Of a stretch of 64,000 nucleotides of DNA, positions 42,103 through 51,028 are shown piece after piece. Positions within the stretch are counted from its first letter, which is position 1. Each line of letters starts with the position of its first letter. Source of the DNA: Lachnospiraceae bacterium. GTDB lineage: Bacteria; Bacillota; Clostridia; Lachnospirales; Lachnospiraceae. The position numbers and the translations under genes are program-made. The stretch covers positions 1 through 64,000 of the forward strand of contig JAGAMF010000005.1 in NCBI GenBank assembly GCA_017624855.1. The letters are read 5' to 3'. The notes under the pieces are model-generated. The model was given only the letters and a program-made list of their open reading frames with translations, did no database searches and was not told the DNA's origin.

Positions 42103-42364
42103 AAAAGCCTCATTTCCGAAGCGTCGATTTTTATCCTGCTTCCTTGCGATTAAAAAACTTCCCTGCTACGATATATATCGGATGTATGAGATTTTTCATG
42201 AACCCCTAAATGGTTAAAATTAAATTGCGTAAAGTATTGTTAAGCTATAATAAATATGTAAATAAAAAGGAATACAGAAAATCCGGAATAAACCATTTGA
42301 CGCGGCTAAAAGAAAAACATATCATAAAAATAGATTAACAAACTTAGGTTAGAGCGCAGAAAAT
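42103..42364. other. Intergenic region before the MBL hydrolase gene
   Basis: A 262-bp gap between two divergently read genes. It contains a small palindrome (GATATATATC, 42170-42179) and a TATAAT (42247-42252) with a poor -35. No gene or structured RNA is recognised. Confidence 0.4.
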
Positions 42365-43237
42365 ATGATTTACGAATTACACTATGACAACACAAATACA
42401 TATGTGATATCCGCAGGGAAGGATATGCTCATGTTCGATACCGGCTGGGCAGGCACTTTTATGCAAATGTGCGGTGCCTTGGGTGAGCAGGAGTTGAAAT
42501 TGCAAGAGATAAAATATCTGGTAATTTCACATTTTCATCCGGATCATATGGGACTTGCCGGGGAGCTGATGAAGCAGGGCATAACGGTGATTGCCATGGA
42601 AAGCCAGAAAGCGTGTATTCATGCTTGTGACCATATTTTTCAGCGGGATAAAAGGTTTGTTTATACCCCCTTGGAAGAAGATAGAGTGCAGGTGTTGTCC
42701 TTTGCGGAAAGCAGAGAATTCCTGCAAAAGCTGGGCATTGATGGAGAGATTATTCCTACGCCGGGACACAGTGATGACAGTATTTCATTGATTCTTGACT
42801 CCGGCGATGTTTTTGTGGGGGATTTGTATCCGCTGTATGAGTTGGATGCCCACGAAGAGCCCGGGGTACAGGAGAGTTGGCAGAAAATCCTGGAGCGAAA
42901 ACCCAAGCGAATCTATTACGGACATGCCAAGACGGCGGTTTTGGAAGAAGTTGCCTCCGAGAGTTCTTTTACGGCGGACCGTGTTGAAATAGGAGAGGAT
43001 GGATTAAAAAACCGGAGGGCAAATGACCAAAGCCTGTCCGTGCAGAAGAATGCCCATCTTCACGACACCGTCAAGAAAATCATGCATCTGATTGATAAGG
43101 GTGTCAGCATAGATAAAATAGCCTCCAAGTTGAAGGTTGAGAAAGACTTTGTCAGCGATGTTTGCCGCATGTACTTAACCCATCGCAATGTGGGCGTGCA
43201 GGGAATTCTGGACAGAATCGAGATTAAGGGAAAATAG
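42365..43237 (+). CDS. Metallo-beta-lactamase-fold hydrolase with helical C-terminal extension
   Basis: A 290-residue protein. Residues 1 to about 205 are an MBL fold with the metal motif HFHPDHMGL (about residue 57), the third ligand in PTPGHSDDSI, the aspartate in FVGDLYP and the last histidine in YYGHAKT. The last 70 residues (VKKIMHLIDKGVSIDKIASKLKVEKDFVSDVCRMYLTHRNVG) look like a helix-turn-helix, which is not part of the usual MBL fold. It may bind nucleic acid or act as a dimerisation arm. Glyoxalase II-like or similar thioester or phosphodiester hydrolysis is possible; the substrate is unknown. The ribosome binding site is weak. Confidence 0.85.
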   Translation: MIYELHYDNTNTYVISAGKDMLMFDTGWAGTFMQMCGALGEQELKLQEIKYLVISHFHPDHMGLAGELMKQGITVIAMESQKACIHACDHIFQRDKRFVYTPLEEDRVQVLSFAESREFLQKLGIDGEIIPTPGHSDDSISLILDSGDVFVGDLYPLYELDAHEEPGVQESWQKILERKPKRIYYGHAKTAVLEEVASESSFTADRVEIGEDGLKNRRANDQSLSVQKNAHLHDTVKKIMHLIDKGVSIDKIASKLKVEKDFVSDVCRMYLTHRNVGVQGILDRIEIKGK

Positions 43238-43293
43238 AATGATATAAAATTGCGTGCGGGAAATTGGTTTCGGACGCATAAAACGGAGACATT

Positions 43294-45117
43294 ATGAAAA
43301 TTCTACTCATTGGCATCAATGCCAAATACATACATTCCAATCCGGCGATTTATAGCCTGCGGGCCTGTGCCGGAGCATATAAGAAGAATATTGAGATAGC
43401 GGAGTATACCATCAATCAGCGGCCGGAAGACATCCGCAGGGATATCTATCTTCGTAAGCCTGATGTGGTGGCATTTTCCTGCTATATCTGGAATTTTGCC
43501 CTGATTTCGGCACTTTTACCGGATTTGGCAAAGCTCATGCCCAGTGTGCCGGTCTGGCTGGGCGGTCCGGAAGTAAGCTATCGGGCGGCGGAAGTTTTAG
43601 ACAAATTCCCCCAAGTAACAGGCGTTATGGTGGGAGAAGGGGAATATACCTTTTATAAGGTGGCTGAGTATTACTGCGGAGTTTTGGGTGATGAGGTGGT
43701 TACGAAGCAGGTCATGGCAGATAATGTAAACCTAAGTGCCAAGCAGGATTCGCAGGCAGCAGAATCGGGCCTGTCCCATATTCCCGGCATTGTTACAAGG
43801 GATTTTAATACCGGTGAGCCCAAGGTACTTGATTTGGCGGAGATTCCTTTCTGGTATGCCGACGGCGACCTTTTAAAAGAGGAATTCAAGAACCGTATTG
43901 TTTACTATGAGACATCCAGAGGCTGTCCTTACCGATGCGCCTATTGCCTCTCTTCCATAGATAAAAGCGTTCGTTTTCGACCTATGGACATGATTAAAAA
44001 AGAGCTGGATTTCTTTTTAAACAATAAGATTCCTCAGGTAAAATTCATCGACCGTACTTTTAATTGCAATCATAACCACGCCATGGAAATCTGGCGGTAC
44101 ATACATGAGCATGACAACGGCGTTACCAATTTTCATTTTGAGATTGCTGCGGACATCATAAAAGAAGAGGCATTGGAGCTTTTATCTCGATTAAGACCCG
44201 GACAGGTGCAGCTGGAAATCGGCGTGCAGACCACCAATCCTACCACCTTAAAAGAAATATGCCGCACCACCAATATGGATAAGTTAAAAGAAAATGTGGC
44301 AAAGCTACGAGGTTTTGGCAATATTCACCTGCATTTGGATTTGATTGCGGGACTTCCTTATGAGGATAAAACCTCTTTTATCCGGTCTTTTAATGAGGTA
44401 TATGCCATGAAGCCCCACGATTTGCAGCTGGGATTTCTTAAAGTTTTGTCCGGTTCCCATATGGGTGAAAAAGTAGCAGAATACGGCCTGTTGTATGAAG
44501 AGAATCCGCCCTATGAGGTATTATCTACCAATTGGATTTCCTATGAGGATGTGATAGGATTAAAGCGGGTGGAGGAAATGCTGGAACTTTATTATAACAG
44601 TGGGCAGTTTGTGCACACAGTGGCCTTTTTGGAGAAGAAGTTTGATTTGCCTTATGGACTCTATGAAGCACTGGCAGACTTTTATGAAAGAAAAGGCCTG
44701 TTTGTGCAGGCACCTTCCCGAAGCTATCGCTATGAAGTGCTTTTGGATTTTGCCTGTGAAGTTGACGGCGAAAATGCGGAAGTCTATAAGGAATTACTGA
44801 CCTATGACTTGTACCTGCGTGAGAAATTAAAGAGCCGTCCGGCCTTCTTGCAGGACCGCAAATTGCAGGAAGATTTGGTTTGGAACTTCTATAAAAAAGA
44901 AGAAAGTGAGCCTGTATTATTGAAGGATTATGCGGAATATACCGCAAAACAGATGATGCACTTGACCCATTTGGAATACTTTCGTTATCCCGTATGGGAC
45001 ATGGATGAATGGGACGGTGTTGCCCGGGAGAAGTACGCAGGAGCGGTATTCTTCGACTATGGTAAACGCAACCCCATCACGGGAGACGCGAAGGTAGTAA
45101 AGATAAAGGATATTTAA
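43294..45117 (+). CDS. B12-binding/radical SAM protein with DUF4080
   Basis: A 607-residue enzyme. The N-terminal cobalamin-binding Rossmann domain spans about 1-150 (MKILLIGINAKYIHSNPAI, then VWLGGPEVSYRAAEVLDKFPQVTGVMVGEGE). The radical SAM domain starts with TSRGCPYRCAYCLSS, whose CxxxCxxC holds the [4Fe-4S] cluster, near residue 210. A C-terminal DUF4080 domain (about 400-600) follows. Proteins of this layout (class B-like) carry out methylations or rearrangements using S-adenosylmethionine and B12; no substrate is established for this group. It lies 57 nt after the MBL gene and may be co-transcribed. Confidence 0.88.
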   Translation: MKILLIGINAKYIHSNPAIYSLRACAGAYKKNIEIAEYTINQRPEDIRRDIYLRKPDVVAFSCYIWNFALISALLPDLAKLMPSVPVWLGGPEVSYRAAEVLDKFPQVTGVMVGEGEYTFYKVAEYYCGVLGDEVVTKQVMADNVNLSAKQDSQAAESGLSHIPGIVTRDFNTGEPKVLDLAEIPFWYADGDLLKEEFKNRIVYYETSRGCPYRCAYCLSSIDKSVRFRPMDMIKKELDFFLNNKIPQVKFIDRTFNCNHNHAMEIWRYIHEHDNGVTNFHFEIAADIIKEEALELLSRLRPGQVQLEIGVQTTNPTTLKEICRTTNMDKLKENVAKLRGFGNIHLHLDLIAGLPYEDKTSFIRSFNEVYAMKPHDLQLGFLKVLSGSHMGEKVAEYGLLYEENPPYEVLSTNWISYEDVIGLKRVEEMLELYYNSGQFVHTVAFLEKKFDLPYGLYEALADFYERKGLFVQAPSRSYRYEVLLDFACEVDGENAEVYKELLTYDLYLREKLKSRPAFLQDRKLQEDLVWNFYKKEESEPVLLKDYAEYTAKQMMHLTHLEYFRYPVWDMDEWDGVAREKYAGAVFFDYGKRNPITGDAKVVKIKDI

Positions 45118-45190
45118 ACTTGTTTACGCAAAGGATTCTTTTGAAAATTTTTTGCGGCAAAAGTCAGTTACTGCATGTTAAGCACGATGT

Positions 45191-45313
45191 TTGGGCTGAT
45201 TTTATGGGTTACACAATGTGAGTGACCATGTTTGCAATAACGCTTTCCGTCGGCAGGCACGCTCTCGTTATTGCAAACATATCAAAAAACTTTATCCCAT
45301 AAAATCAGCCTAA
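45191..45313. repeat. Palindromic element F (123 bp)
   Basis: The outer arms 45191-45208 and 45296-45313 match at 17 of 18 positions. The inner arms ATGTTTGCAATAACG (45228-45242) and CGTTATTGCAAACAT (45266-45280) are perfect over 15 bp. The 23-nt loop contains GGCAGGCACGCTCT, so that ACGCTCTCG, the motif shared with the other elements, sits at the loop/stem border. It fills most of the 220-bp gap between the radical SAM gene and nth. Confidence 0.8.
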
Positions 45314-45337
45314 CCTAAAGATAAAGGAAGAAATTAT

Positions 45338-45988
45338 ATGACACAAAAAGAAAGAATCCAAGCCATTTTAGCCCGCTTGGATGAAGAATACGGAACAGAA
45401 TACCGCTGCTATCTGGATCATGAGAATGCGTGGCAGCTTCTGATCGCCACAATTTTAAGTGCTCAGTGTACCGATGCCAGAGTCAACATCGTTACCAAGG
45501 ATTTGTTTAAAAAGTACCCAAGCGTGGAAGCCTTTGCAAACGCGGAAGTAAAAGAGCTGGAGAAGGACATTCATTCTACGGGCTTTTATCATAATAAGGC
45601 GGTAAATATCATCGGATGCTGCAAGCGTCTTATGGAGGTTCACGGGGGCGAAGTGCCTTCAAGCCTTGAAGAGCTGACGGCTTTGCCGGGTGTGGGAAGA
45701 AAGACAGCCAATGTCATCCGTGGCAACATTTTTAATGAGCCCAGTGTGGTTGTGGATACTCATGTAAAAAGAATCAGCAAGAAACTTGGCATTACAAAAG
45801 AAGAAGATCCCACGAAAGTTGAATTCGATTTAATGAAAAAACTTCCGAAGGATCATTGGATTCTCTATAACATACACATTATTCAATTGGGAAGAACCAT
45901 TTGTAAGGCACCTAATCCAAAATGTCAAGAATGCTTTCTTCAGAATCTGTGTCCTCAGGGCGCAAAGACTTTAAAAAGCGCAAAATAG
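45338..45988 (+). CDS. nth: Endonuclease III
   Basis: A 216-residue DNA glycosylase/AP lyase that removes oxidised pyrimidines. The helix-hairpin-helix LPGVGRKTANV carries the catalytic lysine, the catalytic aspartate is in VVDTHVKRIS, and the C-terminal iron-sulfur motif C-x6-C-x2-C-x5-C (CKAPNPKCQECFLQNLC) is complete. The last 77 nt overlap the 3' end of the convergent minus-strand gene. Length and motifs are normal. Confidence 0.96.
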   Translation: MTQKERIQAILARLDEEYGTEYRCYLDHENAWQLLIATILSAQCTDARVNIVTKDLFKKYPSVEAFANAEVKELEKDIHSTGFYHNKAVNIIGCCKRLMEVHGGEVPSSLEELTALPGVGRKTANVIRGNIFNEPSVVVDTHVKRISKKLGITKEEDPTKVEFDLMKKLPKDHWILYNIHIIQLGRTICKAPNPKCQECFLQNLCPQGAKTLKSAK

Positions 45989-46562
45989 GTTTTTGGGTTA
46001 AGCCCGGTAAAAGGCTTGCGGCACTGATTAAATAATCCAGTTTGGCGTTCTCGCCGCTGTCGCAGTATATTTTAGCCAGCATTTTATATGTGCCGATGTT
46101 GTCGCTTTGAATGGAAACCGCGAATTCCAATAAGGTGCGGGCGGTATCGATATTGCCCCTTTCATAATGATAATCGCTTAAAGTCTGCAAAACCCGTAAA
46201 AGGGTAATGTAATTCTGGTCATAAGCCGATAAAGTATCAAGATTGGAGGCACCGTATTTTAATTTTAAATCGGTGTTGGTAATGTGGGAGAGGTTGACGA
46301 TTTTATTCTCCTTAAGATGCTGTAAAAGCTTGGCAGTATCTTCCAAATCGGCAGGCAAAGGAGAAGGAAGCGCATTATAAACGCTCTCTGGGATTTCGAT
46401 GTAATTTAAGCTGTCTAAGGATTTGGCTCTGGTAGCATTGGCTTTTTGCTCTTTTTCCCAGAAACTGTCCAGGACTTTTTTGTCTTGTTTGTTGTGTTTG
46501 CGAATTTCATACGCAAGCCAAATACAGAACACGATAACACTTGCCAAAATAGCAATATTCAT
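45912..46562 (-). CDS. Hypothetical membrane-anchored TPR-like protein
   Basis: A 216-residue protein with an N-terminal membrane anchor (about 3-20, IAILASVIVFCIWLAYEI). The soluble part has helical repeats in the second half (YITLLRVLQTLSDYHYERGNIDTARTLLEFAVSI, TYKMLAKIYCDSGENAKLDYLISAASLL) that read as two or three tetratricopeptide-like units. Such domains usually mediate protein contacts. Its 3' end overlaps nth on the other strand by 77 nt. No family name is recognised. Confidence 0.65.
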   Translation of the reverse strand: MNIAILASVIVFCIWLAYEIRKHNKQDKKVLDSFWEKEQKANATRAKSLDSLNYIEIPESVYNALPSPLPADLEDTAKLLQHLKENKIVNLSHITNTDLKLKYGASNLDTLSAYDQNYITLLRVLQTLSDYHYERGNIDTARTLLEFAVSIQSDNIGTYKMLAKIYCDSGENAKLDYLISAASLLPGLTQKPILRFLKSLRPEDTDSEESILDILD

Positions 46563-46665
46563 ATATAATATCCTTTCAGTATGACGATTAGCGTGGGGGA
46601 GTGGCTTTAAATACAGGCACTCCGTAAATATAGATTTGTGATTGATGAAACAGGAGGGCTTCGAT

Positions 46666-46770
46666 ATGATGAATCTTCACAGTAAAAAAGCAAAGAAAAT
46701 CATTTCTTCCGTAATTATTATTATTGTTGTAATCGCTATGATTGTGCCTGTATTGGCATACGCTTTTTAA
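46666..46770 (+). CDS. 34-residue single-pass membrane peptide
   Basis: A short frame with a perfect ribosome binding site (AGGAGGG at 46652-46658): MMNLHSKKAKKIISSVIII, then VVIAMIVPVLAYAF and a stop. It has a basic N terminus (KKAKK) and one membrane helix of about 22 residues. The ATG at 46669 is an alternative start. The composition and the upstream signal make it a credible real gene, and I have an impression of similar peptides in related genomes. Its function is unknown. It is divergent from the TPR-like gene. Confidence 0.6.
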   Translation: MMNLHSKKAKKIISSVIIIIVVIAMIVPVLAYAF

Positions 46771-46833
46771 GAATAATAAGATTACTTATGTGGGAAACCC
46801 TACATAAAATAAGTATATGATATATTCAGTAAA

Positions 46834-46862
46834 TTTTCAATAAAAACGGGTTGCGATATAAT
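46834..46862 (+). promoter_or_regulatory. Candidate promoter of the VanW gene
   Basis: TTTTCA (46834-46839) and TATAAT (46857-46862), spacer 17 bp. A small hairpin (TTATGT-GGG-AAA-CCC-T-ACATAA, about 46786-46807) lies upstream. Confidence 0.5.
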
Positions 46863-46892
46863 TTTGGGTGTAGCAGAAAAAGAAAGGGAACC

Positions 46893-48368
46893 ATGAAAAA
46901 GTTTTTAAGATTCACGGGAATTGCATTAGTGGCAGCGCTTCTGATTGGAGGAAGCACTTTATCCATTCGTGCGGAAGAAACACCACAAATGAAGACTGGT
47001 ATCTATATCGAGGATATAGATGTTTCGGGAATGACTGCCGAGGAAGCTACGGCTGCGGTAGAAAATTACCTTACTAAGATGCAGACTATGCCCGTTGTTC
47101 TTCGTGCGGCGCAGGGTAATGAAATTGAAGTAACCGCAGCGGATTTCGGTATGGAGTGGAGCAATACGGACATTGTGGAAGAAGCACTTTCCGTAGGAAC
47201 CACAGGTAACCCTATTGCAAGATACAAAGAATTAAAAGATTTAGAGACCAACGGCATGGTATATCATTTGGAATATACTTTTGACGATGCTTTGGTATCA
47301 CAGGTTATTCAGGAAAAGTGTGCGGAGTTTGATCAGCACGCCCAGAATGCCACTATGGAAAGAGTAAACGGCGAATTTGTTATTCATGAAGAAGTTGCAG
47401 GCGCGGTAATCGATGAAGCGGCTTCTGTTGAAGCGATTAAGACAGCCCTTTCTTCTGCGGAGAATGTAAGCGAAGAAGGTTTTATCATTGATTTGGTTGC
47501 CAAAGTGGAAGAGCCGGTAGGCAAGGCGGAAGATTTGCTTTTGGTTAAGGATTTACTGGGTTCTTTTACTACCAGTTACTCTTCTTCCGGTAAGGCAAGA
47601 AGTGCCAATGTTGCAAACGGTGCGGCATTGATTAACGGCTCTGTTATTTATCCCGGAGAAGAATACTCCTTTTATGATAATGTAAAACCTTTTACTTATG
47701 ATAACGGATATTTTATGGCAGGTTCCTACCTTAGCGGTATGGTTGTAGACAGTATGGGCGGCGGTATCTGCCAGGTGTCTACCACATTGTATAACGCAGT
47801 GCTTATGGCGGAGTTGGAAGTAACAGAGCGTCATAACCACTCAATGATTGTAACTTATACACAGGTGTCCGGCGATGCGGCTATTTCCGAATCCGCAGGT
47901 AAGGACTTCCGTTTCATTAACAATACGGGATATCCTATCTACATTGAAGGTATTACCGGCGAAGATAAGAAGATTACTTTTAACATCTATGGTGTGGAAA
48001 CCAGAGATGAGAATCGTACCATTGAGTATGTAAATGAGATTTTACAGGTAATTCATCCTGATTACGAAAAGATTATTCCTGATGCAGGTCAGGGTGTAGG
48101 TTATGTAAAAGTACAGTCTGCCCATGTAGGTTACAAGGCTCAGCTTTGGAAGGTTGTTTATGTGGATGGTGTGGAAGTGTCCAGAGAGCAGGTAAATTCC
48201 AGCTCCTACTCCATGTCGCCGAGAACCGCGGTTGTCGGTATCAATACGGCAAATCCTCAGCGTCAGGCTGAGATTATGGCGGCCATCGGAACCAACAACA
48301 TCGAACATGTCAAGGGCGTTGCAGCCGCATTATATGCCCAGGAGGTTGCAGAGGCAGCAGGACAATAA
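46893..48368 (+). CDS. VanW-family protein with peptidoglycan-binding-like repeats
   Basis: A 491-residue exported protein. A signal peptide or anchor lies at about 5-25 (FTGIALVAALLIGGSTLSIRA). A YoaR-like putative peptidoglycan-binding region follows (GIYIEDIDVSGMTAEEATAAVENYL to about 220). The VanW domain runs from about 228 to 370 (YPGEEYSFYDNVKPFTYDNGYFMAG, then GGGICQVSTTLYNAVLMAELEVTERHNHSM). The remainder is G5-like. The family is named after a gene of vancomycin-resistance clusters but is common in non-resistant Clostridia; its reaction is not established. ATG at 46893 follows AAAGGGA. Confidence 0.88.
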   Translation: MKKFLRFTGIALVAALLIGGSTLSIRAEETPQMKTGIYIEDIDVSGMTAEEATAAVENYLTKMQTMPVVLRAAQGNEIEVTAADFGMEWSNTDIVEEALSVGTTGNPIARYKELKDLETNGMVYHLEYTFDDALVSQVIQEKCAEFDQHAQNATMERVNGEFVIHEEVAGAVIDEAASVEAIKTALSSAENVSEEGFIIDLVAKVEEPVGKAEDLLLVKDLLGSFTTSYSSSGKARSANVANGAALINGSVIYPGEEYSFYDNVKPFTYDNGYFMAGSYLSGMVVDSMGGGICQVSTTLYNAVLMAELEVTERHNHSMIVTYTQVSGDAAISESAGKDFRFINNTGYPIYIEGITGEDKKITFNIYGVETRDENRTIEYVNEILQVIHPDYEKIIPDAGQGVGYVKVQSAHVGYKAQLWKVVYVDGVEVSREQVNSSSYSMSPRTAVVGINTANPQRQAEIMAAIGTNNIEHVKGVAAALYAQEVAEAAGQ

Positions 48369-48381
48369 GGCGGAGAAAAAG

Positions 48382-49365
48382 ATGAAAATCGGCAAAGTTT
48401 CCGAGAATGTATTAAAAAGAACCATTCTCAAAGGAATTAGAAATACAAGAGAAGAAGTATTAGTCGGCGCAGGTCCGGGGGAGGACTGCGCCGTTTTGGA
48501 ATTAAAAGAAGATGAAGTTTTTGTTACAAGTACGGACCCCATTACCGGCACTGCCACGGATATCGGCAGGTTGGCGGTGCATGTGGCGGTAAATGATTTG
48601 GCGGCTCAGGGAGCAGAACCCATCGGTTTGTTAACCACCGCGCTTTTACCGGAAGATTACAAGGAATCCCGGTTAAAAATCATTATGGAGCAGTACAAAG
48701 AAACCTGCGCTTCCTTGGGAATTCAACCTCTGGGCGGACATACGGAAGTAACCCGAGCGGTAAACCGACCGATTTTATCCGTAACAGGTATCGGCAAGGC
48801 AAAGAAAAACCGTTTAACGAACACTTCCAACGCCAAGCCCGGTATGGACATTATTATTACCAAATGGGTTGGTCTGGAAGGCACAAGCATTCTTGCAAAA
48901 GAGAAGGAAGAAGAGCTTCTTACAAGATATCCCCGCTCTCTGGTGGAAGAAGCCAAGAGCTTCGACGCATTTTTATCCGTTTTACCGGAGTCGAAGGTGG
49001 CGGTACGAAACGGTGCCGTAGCCATGCATGATATTACCGAAGGCGGTGTATTCGGGGCACTTTGGGAATTGTCCGTCAGTGCCGGCGTGGGAATCGAGGT
49101 GGATTTGAAGAAAATCCCCATTCGCCAGGAAACCGTAGAGGTTTGTGAATTTTATGATTTAAACCCCTATTGCCTGATTTCTTCCGGTTCCATGTTAATC
49201 GTCGCCGAGAACGGTTACGACTGCGTAAAAGCCTTGGAAGAAGAAGGAATTCATGCAGTGGTAATCGGCAAAACAACAGATAATAACGACAAAGCAGTGC
49301 TGAATGAAGGGGAGAAACGCTTTTTGGAAGCCCCGAAGCCTGATGAATTATATAAAATTTTATAA
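48382..49365 (+). CDS. AIR synthase-related (HypE/ThiL-like) protein
   Basis: A 327-residue protein of the PurM/HypE superfamily of ATP-dependent enzymes. The N-terminal half has VGAGPGEDCAVLELKED, STDPITGT and AVHVAVNDLAAQGAEP. The glycine-rich GGHTEVTRAVNRPILSVTGIG and the C-terminal MHDITEGGVFGALWELS follow. It is labelled hydrogenase maturation-like in many genomes, but no hydrogenase genes are present, so the substrate is open. GGCGGAG precedes the ATG at 48382; upstream in-frame codons lie inside vanW and are not used. It is followed 11 nt later by an Lrp regulator. Confidence 0.82.
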   Translation: MKIGKVSENVLKRTILKGIRNTREEVLVGAGPGEDCAVLELKEDEVFVTSTDPITGTATDIGRLAVHVAVNDLAAQGAEPIGLLTTALLPEDYKESRLKIIMEQYKETCASLGIQPLGGHTEVTRAVNRPILSVTGIGKAKKNRLTNTSNAKPGMDIIITKWVGLEGTSILAKEKEEELLTRYPRSLVEEAKSFDAFLSVLPESKVAVRNGAVAMHDITEGGVFGALWELSVSAGVGIEVDLKKIPIRQETVEVCEFYDLNPYCLISSGSMLIVAENGYDCVKALEEEGIHAVVIGKTTDNNDKAVLNEGEKRFLEAPKPDELYKIL

Positions 49366-49376
49366 GGAGAATAATT

Positions 49377-49853
49377 ATGCGCGAACAGATTTTAAAAATG
49401 ATTGAAAAAAACAGCAGAATCGATTTAAAAGAACTTGCCATTCTTTTGGGAATGAATGAAGTGGATTTAATGAATGAAATCGCAAGAATGGAAGAAGAAA
49501 AAATCATCTGCGGATACCATACATTGATTGACTGGGAGAAGACTTCCGTGGAGAAGGTAAGTGCCTTGATTGAAGTGCGTGTTACCCCTCAGAGAGGCCA
49601 GGGATTCGACCATATCGCAGAGAGAATCTACAACTATCCCGAAGTAAATGCGGTATACCTTTTATCCGGAGCATACGATTTGCTGATTACCTTGGAAGGC
49701 AAGTCCTTAAAGGAAGTTTCAAGCTTCGTATCCGATAAGCTTTCTACTTTGGACAGCGTTTTAAGTACCGCAACACACTTTATTTTAAAGAAATACAAAG
49801 ACCATGGCACCATTATGGCAAATAACGATGAAAGGTTAAAAATGACACCATGA
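49377..49853 (+). CDS. Lrp/AsnC-family transcriptional regulator
   Basis: A 158-residue regulator. An N-terminal winged helix (about 1-55, RIDLKELAILLGMNEVDLMNEIARMEEEKIICGY) binds DNA and a C-terminal RAM domain (about 65-150, SALIEVRVTPQRGQGFDHIAERIYNYPEVNAVYLLSGAYDLLITLEG) binds an amino acid or related ligand. Its stop overlaps the aminotransferase start in ATGA, so the pair is coupled, and the likely role is control of amino acid use through that enzyme. Confidence 0.92.
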   Translation: MREQILKMIEKNSRIDLKELAILLGMNEVDLMNEIARMEEEKIICGYHTLIDWEKTSVEKVSALIEVRVTPQRGQGFDHIAERIYNYPEVNAVYLLSGAYDLLITLEGKSLKEVSSFVSDKLSTLDSVLSTATHFILKKYKDHGTIMANNDERLKMTP

Positions 49854-51025
49854 GAAATCCGCTTTCAGACAAAATCGTCGATGTAAAACCCTCGGGCATC
49901 CGTAAGTTTTTCGACATCGTAAGTGAAATGCCGGATGCAATTTCCTTAGGTGTTGGCGAGCCCGATTTTGATACACCCTGGCACATTCGTGACGAGGGTA
50001 TCTATTCCCTGGAAAAGGGTAAAACCTTTTATACCTCCAATGCAGGTTTAAAAGAATTAAGATGTGAAATTCGTAATTACATACAGCGTAAGCAGGGCAT
50101 CACCTATGATCCCATCAATGAAATACTGGTAACCGTAGGCGGTTCCGAGGCGATTGACATTGCGCTCCGTTGTATGGTAAATCCCGGAGACGAAGTTATT
50201 ATTCCTCAGCCCTGTTATGTATCTTATGAGCCCTGCGCGGTAATGGCCGATGCAGTGCCCGTAATCATTAATTTAAAACATGAGAATGAATTCCGTTTGA
50301 CGGCAGAAGAACTGGAAGCTGCCATCACGGAGAAAACCAAGATTTTGATTTTGGCATTCCCCAACAATCCTACGGGAGCCATTATGGAAAAGAAGGACTT
50401 GGAAGCAATTGCGGAAGTAATTCTGAAGCACGACCTCTATGTAATTTCCGATGAGATTTATTCGGAATTAAGCTACAATGAGGCTCATGTATCCATAGCA
50501 ACCCTGCCCGGCATGAAAGAGAGAACCATTATGATTAACGGTTTCTCCAAAGCTTATGCCATGACCGGTTGGCGTTTGGGTTATGCCTGCGGTCCGGAAC
50601 TTATTATGAAGCAGATGACAAAGCTTCATCAGTTTGCCATTATGTGTGCGCCTACCACCAGCCAGTATGCGGCGGTAGAAGCCTTAAAGCACGGTGACGG
50701 TGATGTGGCTGAAATGCGCGAATCATACAATCAGCGTCGTCGTTTCTTAATGTATCAGTTCCGCGAAATGGGGCTGGAATGTTTCGAGCCTTACGGAGCC
50801 TTTTATGTATTCCCTTGTATTAAGGAATTCGGCATGACCAGTGAAGAATTTGCCATGCGCTTCTTAGAGGAAGAAAAGGTTGCGGTTGTGCCCGGTACGG
50901 CGTTCGGTGACTGTGGCGAAGGCTTCCTTAGAATCTCTTATGCATATTCCATCGACGACTTAAAAGTTGCGTTGGGCAGAATGAAGCGTTTTATTGCGCA
51001 TTTGAGGGAAGAACAGGATAAATAA
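49850..51025 (+). CDS. Class I/II aminotransferase
   Basis: A 391-residue PLP enzyme of the aspartate aminotransferase fold. It starts with SGIRKFFDIVSEMPDAISLGVGEPDFDTP, has LAFPNNPTGAIM, VISDEIYSEL, and the PLP lysine in MINGFSKAYAMTGWRLGYACGP; the substrate arginine is in FLRISYAYS. This branch (PatA/AspB-like) accepts aromatic or aspartate-type amino acids. Coupling to an Lrp regulator suggests a catabolic or balancing role. Confidence 0.92.
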   Translation: MRNPLSDKIVDVKPSGIRKFFDIVSEMPDAISLGVGEPDFDTPWHIRDEGIYSLEKGKTFYTSNAGLKELRCEIRNYIQRKQGITYDPINEILVTVGGSEAIDIALRCMVNPGDEVIIPQPCYVSYEPCAVMADAVPVIINLKHENEFRLTAEELEAAITEKTKILILAFPNNPTGAIMEKKDLEAIAEVILKHDLYVISDEIYSELSYNEAHVSIATLPGMKERTIMINGFSKAYAMTGWRLGYACGPELIMKQMTKLHQFAIMCAPTTSQYAAVEALKHGDGDVAEMRESYNQRRRFLMYQFREMGLECFEPYGAFYVFPCIKEFGMTSEEFAMRFLEEEKVAVVPGTAFGDCGEGFLRISYAYSIDDLKVALGRMKRFIAHLREEQDK

Positions 51026-51028
51026 AAG

